From Lachnospiraceae bacterium XBD2001 (GTDB lineage Bacteria; Bacillota; Clostridia; Lachnospirales; Lachnospiraceae), in assembly GCA_900116395.1 (NCBI GenBank), contig FPAN01000007.1:141146-205145 (forward strand): a stretch of DNA of 64,000 bases. Reading direction: 5' to 3'. This document shows, in pieces, positions 9,083 to 18,725 of the stretch. The first letter of the stretch is position 1; each line of letters starts with the position of its first letter. The notes under the pieces were generated by a model. That model ran no database searches and was not told the DNA's origin. It saw only the letters and a program-made list of their open reading frames with translations. Made by a program: the position numbers and the translations under genes.

Positions 9083-9961
9083 TTATAGTCCCTCCGCGAT
9101 ATCCATTAAGTATTTGCCGTAATCGGTCTTCAGAAGCGGCTCTGCCAACTTCTCTAACTGGGTACGGTCAATAAATCCACGCTTGTAAGCGATTTCCTCA
9201 ATACAGGAAATATAGAGTCCCTGTCTCTTCTGGAAGGTCTCAACGAAGTTCGCAGCAGACAGAAGCATATCGTGGTTACCGGTATCCAACCAGGCAAATC
9301 CACGACCTAAGGTCTCTACATGAAGATTGCCACGCTGTAAGTATTCGTTGTTTACTGCGGTAATCTCCAGCTCGCCTCTTGCGGAAGGCTTGATGGACTT
9401 AGCGATATTTACAACATCATTGTCATAGAAGTACAGACCGGGAACCGCATAATTGGACTTCGGCTGTGCCGGCTTCTCCTCGATGGAGATAGCGATACCG
9501 TTCTCGTCGAACTCTACAACGCCGTATTCTCTAGGATCCTTCACGTAGTATCCGAAGATGGTTGCACCCGGCTCGTTCTCCTGGCGCTCATAAGCCTGAC
9601 GAAGCACCTTGGAGAAACTCTGACCATAGAAGATATTATCTCCAAGTACCAATGCTACGGAATCCTGTCCGATGAAGTCCGCTCCGATAATGAATGCCTC
9701 TGCAAGACCGTTCGGTGCTTCCTGTACGGCATACTCGATGTTCATACCAAGCTGGCTTCCATCGCCTAAGAGCTCTTCAAATACCGGCAAATCACGTGGT
9801 GTGGAAATAATGAGCACTTCACGGATACCGGACAACATTAAGGTAGACAGCGGATAATAAATCATCGGCTTGTCATACACCGGCATAATCTGTTTGGAAA
9901 TTGCTTTGGTCAGCGGATACAATCTGGTACCGCTACCACCTGCTAATATAATACCTTTCAT
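9083..9961 (-). CDS. rfbA: Glucose-1-phosphate thymidylyltransferase
   Basis: 292 residues, full RmlA length. Nucleotide-binding [11 protein letters not shown] at 8-18, then [27 protein letters not shown] with the catalytic Asp, and [20 protein letters not shown]. It makes dTDP-glucose from dTTP and glucose-1-phosphate and is the first gene of the operon. An AGGAGG ribosome binding site lies five bases before the ATG, and a good promoter is found at 9999-10027. Confidence 0.96.
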   Translation of the reverse strand: MKGIILAGGSGTRLYPLTKAISKQIMPVYDKPMIYYPLSTLMLSGIREVLIISTPRDLPVFEELLGDGSQLGMNIEYAVQEAPNGLAEAFIIGADFIGQDSVALVLGDNIFYGQSFSKVLRQAYERQENEPGATIFGYYVKDPREYGVVEFDENGIAISIEEKPAQPKSNYAVPGLYFYDNDVVNIAKSIKPSARGELEITAVNNEYLQRGNLHVETLGRGFAWLDTGNHDMLLSAANFVETFQKRQGLYISCIEEIAYKRGFIDRTQLEKLAEPLLKTDYGKYLMDIAEGL

Positions 9962-9998
9962 AGGATCCTCCTAATTAATTACAAACTTCAACCCATAT

Positions 9999-10027
9999 AT
10001 TATAGTCGTAACGGGCACGGATTTCAA
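9999..10027 (-). promoter_or_regulatory. Promoter of the rmlA-led polysaccharide operon
   Basis: On the minus strand, TTGAAA (10022-10027) and TATAAT (9999-10004) are separated by 17 bases. The ATG of rmlA lies 37 bases beyond the -10 box. This is the only good vegetative promoter between the terminator at 10047-10075 and rmlA, and the downstream gaps are all 15 bases or less, so it probably drives the whole operon to the window edge. Confidence 0.75.
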
Positions 10028-10046
10028 ATTTGCCCGGAAACGACAA

Positions 10047-10075
10047 AAAGAGCAACTCAAACCGAGTCGCTCTTT
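10047..10075 (-). terminator. Intrinsic terminator after the TPM protein gene
   Basis: The arms at 10047-10058 and 10064-10075 form a 12-bp stem (AAAGAGC-x-ACTC) with a five-base loop and one position that is a G-U wobble in the minus-strand transcript. It is followed by TTTTTG. It lies ten bases after the stop at 10085 and separates this transcript from the rmlA promoter. Confidence 0.85.
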
Positions 10076-10084
10076 GTTCTTTCT

Positions 10085-10867
10085 TTAGAAACTGTGGCCG
10101 CCGCCACCGCCGGAGTGGCCACCGCCACCACCGCCGCCACCGGAGAATCCACCTCCGCCGCCGCTGCTGGAAGAAGGCGGATCGTAAGTCTTGGTGGTAT
10201 GGGTAAGGTCTGCACCTAAGAAATGATTATCGAAGGTACATGCCGCACCGGAAATCAACTCCGATTCCTTGGTCTTATGCAAGGTTGAGGTTGCCATCAC
10301 ATACCAGAAGCAAATCAGCATTCCGATCAATACGGACAATACCGCTGCAGAAGCAATACGCATCGGCTCTGCAATATGGCCGCCGTCCAATACGGTAAAA
10401 ATCTGCTCATATGCGATTTTTGCACAGGTATAATAATCTCCGTCACTGGCATAGGTATAACAGTTATCCGTAATAGTATCGCCCTTGGAATTGCCCAGGG
10501 TCTTAAAAATATCTCCATCGGAATAGATATAAATCTGTCGGTTATCCATATCGATGACAAAAACCACGCCGGAGCCGTATCCGCTATGCTCATGCAATAC
10601 GTCTTCCGCCAAGTCTCTGGTACTCTGCCAGCCGGCATCATTGGTGGAATAAAATCCTACCGCGCCATAGGCGGTAATCGGTGCCATCACTTCCCGAAGC
10701 TGTGCTTCCTCGTTATCATCCAACAAATCCGCATCATCTTCCATCCACACTTCATAAGAACTGCTCTCTGCCGCAAATACGGAGAAGGAGGTAGCAATCA
10801 TGGTAAATGCCACAAGAATTAGGATAATCAGCGCAACGATACGCTTCCATCGATTCATTTTACGCAT
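10085..10867 (-). CDS. Secreted/membrane TPM-domain protein with glycine-rich tail
   Basis: 260 residues. An N-terminal signal/anchor (about 10-31) precedes a TPM-type domain (about 35-170: DDADLLDDNEEAQL, GSGVVFVIDMDNRQIYIYSDG), then one membrane segment (about 175-195) and a tail of nearly pure Gly, Ser and His ending HSF. The domain faces the outside. TPM proteins are known in photosystem II repair and as a putative acid phosphatase fold; in Firmicutes the role is not established. It overlaps the upstream zinc-ribbon gene by one base (TAATG), so the two are probably coupled. A second ATG nine bases in is possible. Confidence 0.8.
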   Translation of the reverse strand: MRKMNRWKRIVALIILILVAFTMIATSFSVFAAESSSYEVWMEDDADLLDDNEEAQLREVMAPITAYGAVGFYSTNDAGWQSTRDLAEDVLHEHSGYGSGVVFVIDMDNRQIYIYSDGDIFKTLGNSKGDTITDNCYTYASDGDYYTCAKIAYEQIFTVLDGGHIAEPMRIASAAVLSVLIGMLICFWYVMATSTLHKTKESELISGAACTFDNHFLGADLTHTTKTYDPPSSSSGGGGGFSGGGGGGGGHSGGGGGHSF

Positions 10868-12516
10868 TACTCATCCCCTCCTCTCTTGCCAAACTGTGGC
10901 AACGGGCGGGTTGCCAGACGGTTATGGAGTCCTACCATATCCGCGAAGGACCATAACACGAAGGCCATAGCCGCAAGAATTGCGCCATAGTAATACAAAT
11001 CGCTGACCGGATTCCATACCATAACACAAGCACCGATCATAAAGCCGATGAGTGGCTTTAACATGGATGAGAATTTCTCTGAAAAAGGAACTTTGCCTTT
11101 TGGCGCATCCTTATGTACCACACGCTTGGTCTTGGTAAGTCCTGCGGAATTCAAAATCGCATTCAATGCCGCAAGGGCGATAAACACCGCAAATGCACCG
11201 GCGAAAAAATACACCACAACCGCTACAACGATATAGCTGATACCGCCAAAGATAGACAGAATATCCGGAGATACTTCGCCCCCCACTGTTTTCTGGGAGC
11301 GACGGCGCTTCTCTGCGTTGGACATTGGGTCCTTGCCCTGTTCCTCGGCTTCCTTCCGGCGATTCAACTCCTGCATGCCGGCATCATCCAAATAATTCTC
11401 TCTGCGATAGACCTGTCCCTTCTGGATGGCATTGATAATTGCAGCAGCAATACCGAGCAGCATGGTAATCACAACCGCACGATGTGGCGTGATGGTAAAC
11501 AAGGTCATTAACAGCAGGAATACCGGTACTGCTACCACCAGGGCTCCTACCATATATTTTGTAAAAGAAATCGGAATATCCGCTGCCACACGACCGGTCT
11601 GTCCGTTGACCACCGCATAACTGATGCGGTCCTTGGTTCGATTTGCAAGGAACCATACCGGGAAATATCCCATCTTGCTGTCTTCCTTATCCGGTCCCAC
11701 CATACGAGCCGCGTCCATTGCAGACACACCATATGGGCTATAGTTGCCGGTCTGCATCAGGCGATTGGCCAAGTCCGCACGGACCATCTCTCTGGCGTCA
11801 TTCTGGTATACGAATTCCGGAATATCGCTGGTATCCGCATAAAATCCTGCCAAGTAACCTTCATCGAACGGCTTCTTCTCCTTGGTGTCATATGGCGCAA
11901 TGGCCTGGCTCAAGGAATCCGAGAAGGAAGAAGATGCATCGAAGGCAATTCCTTCGTAATTGGCATGTAAATCGGATTTTACATCGTAGTGGTCATGATA
12001 GATGTAATTTCCCCGACGATGATCATGCACACCCTGAATCACCGTACGTCCGTCGGTCTGGAAGTCGTAGACCCAATACGGCATATAGATACCGCGGAAT
12101 CGCTCTACTACCGTATCGTTCTTCACACTGCTTGGTGCAAAAAGCGCACGACTCATAGTCTGTCGGTAGGCAGCTTCTGCTTCTTCCTTGGTCTTAACAA
12201 AAGGAATCACATAATCCGGCTTACGAATCTTAGTTAACCGACCTTCCAACACGGTAGAGGAACCACAGTAGCTACAGAAGGTTACTGCCGTATCCGCATC
12301 GCTGATGATTTCACCGCCACACTGGGGGCAGGTATAGACATTCGCTTCGTACTGATCATTGGCTTCGGTGACTTCTACCTTGGCCTCGCCCTCTTTCTCA
12401 TCCTTCGGGATGTCCCCCGGTTCCGGATCGAAGAGACTGTCGCAGTACTCACATTTCATTTTTTGCAGGGTTGGCTCAAAGACAACGTGCCCCCCGCACT
12501 TCGGACATTGAAACAT
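10867..12516 (-). CDS. Zinc-ribbon membrane protein
   Basis: 549 residues. Two CxxC-type zinc ribbons open the protein: CPKCGG with CEYC at 4-30, and CPQCGG with CSYC around 65-90. A long soluble region follows (about 100-330), then several hydrophobic segments (about 340-380 and 430-525) separated by a basic loop. The pattern is that of TFIIB-type zinc-ribbon membrane proteins of Clostridia, whose function is unknown. Coupling to the TPM gene suggests a shared envelope task. It ends in a charged tail. No catalytic motif is visible. Confidence 0.75.
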   Translation of the reverse strand: MFQCPKCGGHVVFEPTLQKMKCEYCDSLFDPEPGDIPKDEKEGEAKVEVTEANDQYEANVYTCPQCGGEIISDADTAVTFCSYCGSSTVLEGRLTKIRKPDYVIPFVKTKEEAEAAYRQTMSRALFAPSSVKNDTVVERFRGIYMPYWVYDFQTDGRTVIQGVHDHRRGNYIYHDHYDVKSDLHANYEGIAFDASSSFSDSLSQAIAPYDTKEKKPFDEGYLAGFYADTSDIPEFVYQNDAREMVRADLANRLMQTGNYSPYGVSAMDAARMVGPDKEDSKMGYFPVWFLANRTKDRISYAVVNGQTGRVAADIPISFTKYMVGALVVAVPVFLLLMTLFTITPHRAVVITMLLGIAAAIINAIQKGQVYRRENYLDDAGMQELNRRKEAEEQGKDPMSNAEKRRRSQKTVGGEVSPDILSIFGGISYIVVAVVVYFFAGAFAVFIALAALNAILNSAGLTKTKRVVHKDAPKGKVPFSEKFSSMLKPLIGFMIGACVMVWNPVSDLYYYGAILAAMAFVLWSFADMVGLHNRLATRPLPQFGKRGGDE

Positions 12517-12533
12517 AGTTTTCTCCTAAGTCT

Positions 12534-13649
12534 TTATAATTGCTCTTCCACGCAAGCAAGAGCCGCCTCGATTACCTTATCCATATCGTAGTACTTGTAC
12601 TGGCCCAATCTGCCGCCAAAGATGACATTCTCTTCCTTGGCTGCTAAGTCCGCGTACTGCTGGTACAACGCATTGTTCTTCTCATTATTCACCGGATAAT
12701 ACGGCTCTACGCCCGGCTTCCACTCAGAGGAATACTCACGGGAAATAATGGTAGTCGGCTGGTTGCCGAACTCAAAATGCTTGTGCTCAATAATTCTGGT
12801 ATAAGGAACCTCGTACTCTGTATAGTTTACCACAGCATTGCCCTGATAGTTTTCAACTTGTAGTTCCTCGGTCTCGAATCGAACGCTTCGGTACTCTAAC
12901 GGTCCGAACTTGGACTCATAGTACTCATCAATCTGACCGGTGAAGAGAATCTTATCGTAAGATACTTCCGTACCGTCAGAGAGCTTACCGGACTTCTTCA
13001 CATCGAAGAAATCCTCGTTCAAGCGTACATCCACACCGTCCAACATCTTCTCCACAATCTTGGTGTATCCACCCATCGGGATTCCCTGGTAACGGTCGTT
13101 GAAGTAGTTGTTGTCATAGATGAAGCGCAGCGGCAAACGACGGATGATGAAAGCCGGAAGCTCGGTACAAGGACGTCCCCACTGCTTCTGGGTGTAACCC
13201 TTAATCAGCTTCTCGTATACATCGGTTCCAACTAAGGATAATGCCTGCTCCTCTAAGTTCTTCGGCTCAGTAATATGCAAGTCCGCAATCTGCTTGGCAA
13301 TGATATCTTTTGCCTCCTGAGGAGTGCGGATATTCCACATCTTGCTGAAGGTATTCATGTTAAAAGGCAGATTGTACAGTTCATCCTTATATACAGCAAC
13401 CGGCGAATTGATGTAGTTATTGAACTCTGCGAACTGATTCACATAATCCCATACCGTCTTGTTGCTGGTGTGGAAAATATGTGCTCCGTATACATGTACG
13501 TTAATTCCACTCTGTTCTTTGGTATAAACATTACCGGCAATGTGGTCTCTGCGGTCAATGACCAGACACTTCTTGCCTTTCTTTTTTGCTTCGTATGCGA
13601 AGGTTGCGCCGAACAAACCGGCACCAACGATCAAATAATCGTATTTCAT
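12534..13649 (-). CDS. glf: UDP-galactopyranose mutase
   Basis: 371 residues, the typical length. FAD-binding GAGLFGATFAYEA at the N terminus, DRRDHIAGN, and GYTQKQWGRPCTELP with the conserved Arg and Trp of the active site. It converts UDP-galactopyranose to UDP-galactofuranose, a donor for cell-surface glycans. It follows a GT2 gene by 20 bases, so a galactofuranose-containing glycan is likely, with that transferase as a candidate user. Start is the ATG at 13649. Confidence 0.95.
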   Translation of the reverse strand: MKYDYLIVGAGLFGATFAYEAKKKGKKCLVIDRRDHIAGNVYTKEQSGINVHVYGAHIFHTSNKTVWDYVNQFAEFNNYINSPVAVYKDELYNLPFNMNTFSKMWNIRTPQEAKDIIAKQIADLHITEPKNLEEQALSLVGTDVYEKLIKGYTQKQWGRPCTELPAFIIRRLPLRFIYDNNYFNDRYQGIPMGGYTKIVEKMLDGVDVRLNEDFFDVKKSGKLSDGTEVSYDKILFTGQIDEYYESKFGPLEYRSVRFETEELQVENYQGNAVVNYTEYEVPYTRIIEHKHFEFGNQPTTIISREYSSEWKPGVEPYYPVNNEKNNALYQQYADLAAKEENVIFGGRLGQYKYYDMDKVIEAALACVEEQL

Positions 13650-13669
13650 TTTATTTTCCTCCCCTAATC

Positions 13670-14665
13670 CTAGAGTAAATCTACGCGGCCCTTATGACCG
13701 TAATACATCATGCGACTTCTTAAGGCTTCGTCTTCCAAATCGCCGTAATATTTCCAGAATCGCATCTTGCGAATATACTTCCGGAACTTGCAACGGGCAA
13801 ACAGCTCCGGTTCTTCATGGCTCTCGATGGTCTCATACAGCTGCAGTGCCGTGTACATGCCCACCTGGGTGCACAACCATGCGGCGTCTGAGTTCCGCGG
13901 CAAGGCTTTTCGCATGTTGATAAAAGCCAAAACTTCGGTTGATTGACGATCCAACAATTCCGGTGTCATAAGAGATACGTCTTCCCGACTCTCTCTTAAG
14001 GCATCCATGGCGGAATCTTCCCGCATCTGGTAGTGATACTTATGCTCCGGCGCCATACGGGTGCGGTTGGCATGCATCAGGTACTTCACTAAGAATTCCC
14101 GGTCCTCACCGTAATACAAATCCCTATCGAAGCCAAGGTTTGCGCCTTCAATGATGTTGCGACGGAACATCTTGTTCCACACATAGCCCTGGTCATTGAT
14201 CTGGTAAAACAGGCGACACAGCATATCCTCACGGGACAATACACGAACCGTACTCTCCGGAGATGCATACATCTGCTCTCCCTCGGCAACCATGTCATAA
14301 CCACAGCTGGCCAGGTCCACATCCTTCATCATAGAGACCAGATACTCGATATAATCCGGCTCCACCACGTCGTCTCCGTCCATGAAGACCACATATTCTC
14401 CGTCTGTTAGATGCAGTCCCTCGTTACGGGCTGCAGACACACCCTGCTTGTCTACCGGAATCCAGATCACGCGTTCTTCATAATATGGAGAGTTGTCCTC
14501 GTCGTAACGCATTAAGACATCTCTTGTCCCATCGCTGGATGCATAATCCACGACCATGATTTCTATATTGGAATAGGTCTGCCTACGCAGACTCTCAATG
14601 GTATCTCCAATGTATTCCCCTACGTTGTGGGTAGGTATAATGATTGATACTAAATCTTTTTCCAT
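13670..14665 (-). CDS. GT2 family glycosyltransferase
   Basis: 331 residues from the ATG at 14665, which has GGGAG just upstream; the in-frame start seven codons earlier would sit in the terminator region. GT-A motifs: SIIIPTHNVGEYI, VVDYASSDGT, GVSAARNEGL and FMDGDDVVEPDYI with the DxD. The C-terminal half is helical and basic. Glf immediately downstream suggests galactofuranose or a decorating sugar as substrate, but this is only inferred from position. A rmlB terminator lies 28 bases upstream, so expression depends on read-through or an unseen promoter. Confidence 0.8.
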   Translation of the reverse strand: MEKDLVSIIIPTHNVGEYIGDTIESLRRQTYSNIEIMVVDYASSDGTRDVLMRYDEDNSPYYEERVIWIPVDKQGVSAARNEGLHLTDGEYVVFMDGDDVVEPDYIEYLVSMMKDVDLASCGYDMVAEGEQMYASPESTVRVLSREDMLCRLFYQINDQGYVWNKMFRRNIIEGANLGFDRDLYYGEDREFLVKYLMHANRTRMAPEHKYHYQMREDSAMDALRESREDVSLMTPELLDRQSTEVLAFINMRKALPRNSDAAWLCTQVGMYTALQLYETIESHEEPELFARCKFRKYIRKMRFWKYYGDLEDEALRSRMMYYGHKGRVDLL

Positions 14666-14692
14666 AAATCTCCCGAAACACCGCAAAAAGAG

Positions 14693-14720
14693 AAAGAGAG
14701 GATGAAAGCATCCTCTCTTT
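14693..14720 (-). terminator. Intrinsic terminator after rmlB
   Basis: A perfect 12-bp stem (arms 14693-14704 and 14709-14720, AAAGAGAGGATG) with a four-base loop. On the minus strand it is followed by TTCTCTTTTTG. It begins four bases after the rmlB stop. Confidence 0.85.
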
Positions 14721-14724
14721 GAAC

Positions 14725-15810
14725 TTACTTACCCTGGTACATATCCTCGTAGTACTTCTGGTAATCACCGCTGGTTACGTTCTTCATCCAATCTTCGTGC
14801 TCGAAGAACCAAGCGATGGTCTTCTTGATGCCTTCCTCGAAGCAGGTCTCCGGCTCCCAGCCAACCTCACGCTTAATTTTATCCGGTGCGATTGCATATC
14901 TGCGGTCATGTCCCTTACGGTCAGTCACATAAGTGATTAACTCTTCACTGATGTTGGCACGACGCGGATCATTCTCCGGAAGCATCTCCAATAAGGTATC
15001 TAAGATAATATGGATAATCTGGATATTCTGGCGCTCATTGTGTCCACCGATGTTGTAGGTCTCACCCAGCTTACCGTTCTCCTGTACCATATCGATTCCC
15101 TTGGCATGGTCATCTACATATAACCAGTCACGAACGTTCTTGCCGTCTCCGTATACCGGAAGCTTCTTGCCCTGGAGTGCATTGTTGATAATCAGTGGAA
15201 TCAACTTCTCCGGGAACTGGTAAGGTCCGTAGTTGTTGGAGCAGTTGGTAATGTTGGCAGGGAAATGATAGGTATCAATATATGCCTTTACCAGGAAATC
15301 ACTGCTGGCCTTACAAGCAGAATATGGGCTATGTGGATCGTATGGTGTGGTCTCATAGAAGAATGCGTTTGGATCATCATCCAAGGATCCGTATACTTCG
15401 TCGGTAGATACATGCAGGAACTTCTTGCCTTCCTTGAAGGTTCCGTCCGGAAGCTCCCATGCAGCCTTGGCACAGTTCAGCATTACAGCAGTACCAAGTA
15501 CGTTGGTCTGTACGAAGACCTCCGGATTCTTAATGGAACGGTCTACGTGAGACTCAGCTGCGAAGTGAACCACACGATCAATATCGTTCTCGGCAAAAAT
15601 CTTCGCAATTGCTTCCTTGTCACAGATATCTGCGCGAACGAAGGTATAGTTGTCGCGGTTCTCGATATCCTTCAGGTTCTCAAGGTTGCCGGCATAGGTC
15701 AGCTTGTCCACGTTGATGATACGAATCTCGTTATCATACTTACGGAACATGTAATGAATGTAATTGCTGCCGATAAATCCGGCTCCTCCGGTTACTAAAT
15801 AAGTTCTCAT
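14725..15810 (-). CDS. rfbB: dTDP-glucose 4,6-dehydratase
   Basis: 361 residues from the ATG at 15810, which has GGAGG seven bases upstream; a start four codons earlier lacks this. NAD-binding GGAGFIGSNY, STDEVYG, and the YSACKASSD catalytic Tyr-Lys pair of extended short-chain dehydrogenases. It forms dTDP-4-keto-6-deoxyglucose, the second step of dTDP-rhamnose synthesis. It follows rmlD by 16 bases. Confidence 0.96.
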   Translation of the reverse strand: MRTYLVTGGAGFIGSNYIHYMFRKYDNEIRIINVDKLTYAGNLENLKDIENRDNYTFVRADICDKEAIAKIFAENDIDRVVHFAAESHVDRSIKNPEVFVQTNVLGTAVMLNCAKAAWELPDGTFKEGKKFLHVSTDEVYGSLDDDPNAFFYETTPYDPHSPYSACKASSDFLVKAYIDTYHFPANITNCSNNYGPYQFPEKLIPLIINNALQGKKLPVYGDGKNVRDWLYVDDHAKGIDMVQENGKLGETYNIGGHNERQNIQIIHIILDTLLEMLPENDPRRANISEELITYVTDRKGHDRRYAIAPDKIKREVGWEPETCFEEGIKKTIAWFFEHEDWMKNVTSGDYQKYYEDMYQGK

Positions 15811-15826
15811 AATTTCCTCCAATGAA

Positions 15827-16699
15827 TTATCGTAATGTATCCAGATATACGTCTAAAGCATCTGACCAGTTTGCCATTTGGAAGTCGGCAGATAACTGAT
15901 GAAGCTTCTGATTATCAAGAATGGAATACTTCGGGCGATTGGCGCTGGCCGGGTTCATAGCAGCGTACTCCTCGCTGGTCACATGATGAACGATAACGTT
16001 CTTGCCCATGCGCTTAAAAATCTCCTCTGCGAAGTCTGCCCAGTTGGTATCTCCCTCGCAGGTTGCATGGTAAATACCATACGCCTCGGTCTCACCAAGA
16101 TAATGAATCATCTTGGCCAATTCTACCGCACTGGTAGGGGAACCGAGCTGGTCACATACCACACTGATTTCGGAATGATTCTCCGCTAAGGATAACATGG
16201 TTTTGACGAAGTTCTTGCCTTCTCCATAGAGCCATGCCGTACGAAGAATGAAGTACGTATCGCATTCTTCCTGTACGAACTTCTCGCCTGCAGCCTTGGT
16301 GCGTCCGTATGCACTGACCGGATCCGGTAAATCCGATTCTACATATGGGCGTGTTCCCTTGCCGTTAAAAACATAATCCGTTGAGATATGGAACAGCTTC
16401 GCTCCGATCTCTTTGGCAACAATTGCCAGATTCTTCGGTCCGATGGCGTTGGCTGCATATGCAACCTCTTCATTGGTCTCGCATCCATCTACGTTGGTGT
16501 ATGCGGCACAGTTGATGATGCCATCCGGCTTGGTACGGTTTGCAATCTCACGGATTGCTTCCAAATCGGTAATGTCCAGAGCTTCTACCCCGTCGCCGGC
16601 TACCATATCCGTACGGATAAAAGTCACCGTATCCCCGTATTCTTTTTGAATTGCCCTTCCCAATTGACCATTACATCCGGTAATTAAGATTTTTTTCAT
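15827..16699 (-). CDS. rfbD: dTDP-4-dehydrorhamnose reductase
   Basis: 290 residues. NADPH-binding GCNGQLGRA at the N terminus, STDYVFNGKG, and the YGRTKAAGE catalytic Tyr-Lys. It performs the last step of dTDP-L-rhamnose synthesis. It starts 18 bases after the leuA stop, so the rhamnose genes B and D appear to ride on the leuA/cdaA transcript while A and C lead the exporter operon. Confidence 0.95.
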   Translation of the reverse strand: MKKILITGCNGQLGRAIQKEYGDTVTFIRTDMVAGDGVEALDITDLEAIREIANRTKPDGIINCAAYTNVDGCETNEEVAYAANAIGPKNLAIVAKEIGAKLFHISTDYVFNGKGTRPYVESDLPDPVSAYGRTKAAGEKFVQEECDTYFILRTAWLYGEGKNFVKTMLSLAENHSEISVVCDQLGSPTSAVELAKMIHYLGETEAYGIYHATCEGDTNWADFAEEIFKRMGKNVIVHHVTSEEYAAMNPASANRPKYSILDNQKLHQLSADFQMANWSDALDVYLDTLR

Positions 16700-16717
16700 T
16701 GTTCTAAAGTTAATCTC

Positions 16718-18397
16718 CTAAACATAGTCTCTCGCACGCTTTGCTAAGCGATTGATGGCAGAGAACATACCACGGATAGATGCTCGGGTAATGTTAGAAC
16801 TAAGGCCTACACCGAAGGTGGTATTGCCGTTACGGGCATCCTCCATCTCAATATATGCTGCTGCCTTGGCATGAGAACCGGTACTCAATGCATGCTCGGA
16901 ATAATCGCATACCTTGAAATCCACTTCCGGAATACACTGACGAATGGCAATCTTCACCGCATCAATCGGTCCGTTGCCGTCAGCTTCGGAATGGTACTCC
17001 TTGCCGTTATATTTGAAATCCAGAGCAACGTGTGTATCATCGTTGCCTGTATTATCATCAATATCCACAAATACTAACTCAAATGGGTCCCTCAAATCAA
17101 GGTATTCCTTCTTGAAGGCATCCATAATGGTCTGCGGCTGTACTTCGCCGCCCTCCTGCTCGGAAATACGCTGAATGACATCTGCGAATTCGCGCTGCAT
17201 CCGCTTCGGAATCTTGTAGCCATATACCGTGTCCATAATGAACGCAACGCCGCCCTTACCGGACTGGCTGTTGATGCGTACCACCGGCTCATACTTACGG
17301 CCAATGTCTGCCGGATCAATCGGTAAATACGGAACGGCCCAAATCTGGCTGTTTCTCTCTGCCATGGCGCTAACGCCCTTGTTGATGGCATCCTGATGAG
17401 AACCGGAAAAAGCGGTAAACACCAGCTTGCCTGCATACGGATGACGCATATCCACATCCATCTTGCAGCAACGCTCGAAGACTTCCGTAATCTCATTGAT
17501 GTTCTCAATGTGAAGCTTCGGGTCAATGCCCTGGGAGAACATGTTGTAAGCCACCGTTAAGATATCCACGTTACCGGTACGCTCACCGTTACCAAGCAAG
17601 GTTCCTTCCACACGATCCGCGCCGGCCAGAAGTGCCAGCTCCGTAGCTGCAACACCGCAACCACGATCGTTATGTGGATGAATACTGATAATGCAATGTT
17701 CTCTGTCCTCAATGTGCTTGGACACCCATTCAATCTGATCCGCATATACATTCGGAGTATTCATCTCCACCGTATTCGGAAGATTGAAGATAATCGGTGC
17801 TTCGGTGGCATGATTCCACTCCTTTGCAACCGCATTACAAATCCGGGCGGAGAACTCCACCTCGGTTCCGGAGAAGGACTCCGGAGAATATTCCAATTGT
17901 AAGTTGCCGTCGTACTTCGCAAGACCTTCTTTGACCATGCGGGTTCCGTCGATGGCAATCTGTACAATCTCATCCTCATTCATCTTGAATACCACATCAC
18001 GCTGCAAGGTGGATGTGGAATTGTAAATGTGAAATACCACGTTCTTGATGCCCTGAATGGCTTCAAAAGTACGATCAATCAGTTCCTGACGGCACTGAGA
18101 CAATACCTGTACCTTCACATCATCCGGAATCTTATGCTCCGCTACCAAACGGCGTAGGAAATCAAATTCAATCTGGCTGGCAGCCGGAAATCCAATCTCG
18201 ATTTCCTTGAATCCAAGCTTCAACAGAAGCTCAAACATCTCCATCTTCTCATCTACGTTCATCGGCTCAATCAATGCCTGATTGCCGTCTCGTAAATCCA
18301 CGCTACACCAAATCGGTGCTTTTTCGATTTCCTTGTTGGGCCATTCCCTCTCCGGAAAATTGACCACGGGATTCCTACGGTATCTCTGATAGTTCAT
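16718..18397 (-). CDS. leuA: 2-isopropylmalate synthase, long type
   Basis: 559 residues, the length of the type 2 LeuA. The N terminus has YQRYRRNP and VDLRDGNQAL (metal and substrate binding), then HPHNDRG and GTLLGNGERTGN. The last 130 residues are the leucine-responsive LeuA dimer domain. It condenses acetyl-CoA with 2-ketoisovalerate in leucine synthesis. The 41-base gap before it holds a pyrimidine-rich stretch only, without leader peptide or terminator, so no attenuator is visible for this gene. Confidence 0.94.
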   Translation of the reverse strand: MNYQRYRRNPVVNFPEREWPNKEIEKAPIWCSVDLRDGNQALIEPMNVDEKMEMFELLLKLGFKEIEIGFPAASQIEFDFLRRLVAEHKIPDDVKVQVLSQCRQELIDRTFEAIQGIKNVVFHIYNSTSTLQRDVVFKMNEDEIVQIAIDGTRMVKEGLAKYDGNLQLEYSPESFSGTEVEFSARICNAVAKEWNHATEAPIIFNLPNTVEMNTPNVYADQIEWVSKHIEDREHCIISIHPHNDRGCGVAATELALLAGADRVEGTLLGNGERTGNVDILTVAYNMFSQGIDPKLHIENINEITEVFERCCKMDVDMRHPYAGKLVFTAFSGSHQDAINKGVSAMAERNSQIWAVPYLPIDPADIGRKYEPVVRINSQSGKGGVAFIMDTVYGYKIPKRMQREFADVIQRISEQEGGEVQPQTIMDAFKKEYLDLRDPFELVFVDIDDNTGNDDTHVALDFKYNGKEYHSEADGNGPIDAVKIAIRQCIPEVDFKVCDYSEHALSTGSHAKAAAYIEMEDARNGNTTFGVGLSSNITRASIRGMFSAINRLAKRARDYV

Positions 18398-18438
18398 AAT
18401 CCTTTTCCTCTTTCCTTCTTTTCCTTCTTTTCCTTTTC

Positions 18439-18708
18439 CTAGGCTTCTCCGAAGCCACTTTCCACCAAGGCTACCAATGCCTGAAGGGCTTCCTTCTCAT
18501 CGGTGCCGTCGCAGATAATCTCAATCTCGTCTTCCGGTCGAATGCATGCGCCTAAAATACTGAGTACGCTCTTAGCATTGGCTTCACCGGTCTCGCGATA
18601 GCGAAAAACGATGTGAGATTTGAACCGCATGGCCTCTTGGCAGAACATTCCAGCCGGACGCAAATGCAATCCGGTTGGATTATTGACCTTAACTGTTTGG
18701 CTAACCAT
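18439..18708 (-). CDS. HPr-family phosphocarrier protein
   Basis: 89 residues. The phosphorylation site LHLRPAG has His15; NAKSVLSILG carries Ser47 in the place of the regulatory Ser46 of Gram-positive HPr. It is thus able in principle to accept phosphate from enzyme I and from HPr kinase. The segment between is less typical than in the PTS HPr of Bacillus, so a Crh-like or secondary HPr cannot be excluded. It lies between cdaR and leuA with 17 and 41 base gaps. Confidence 0.85.
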   Translation of the reverse strand: MVSQTVKVNNPTGLHLRPAGMFCQEAMRFKSHIVFRYRETGEANAKSVLSILGACIRPEDEIEIICDGTDEKEALQALVALVESGFGEA

Positions 18709-18725
18709 TGCAAGTCTCCTACGAT

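Noticed and set aside
18398-18438. Leucine leader peptide before leuA
   Set aside because: The 41-base gap is a pyrimidine-rich tract with no start codon, Leu run or hairpin.
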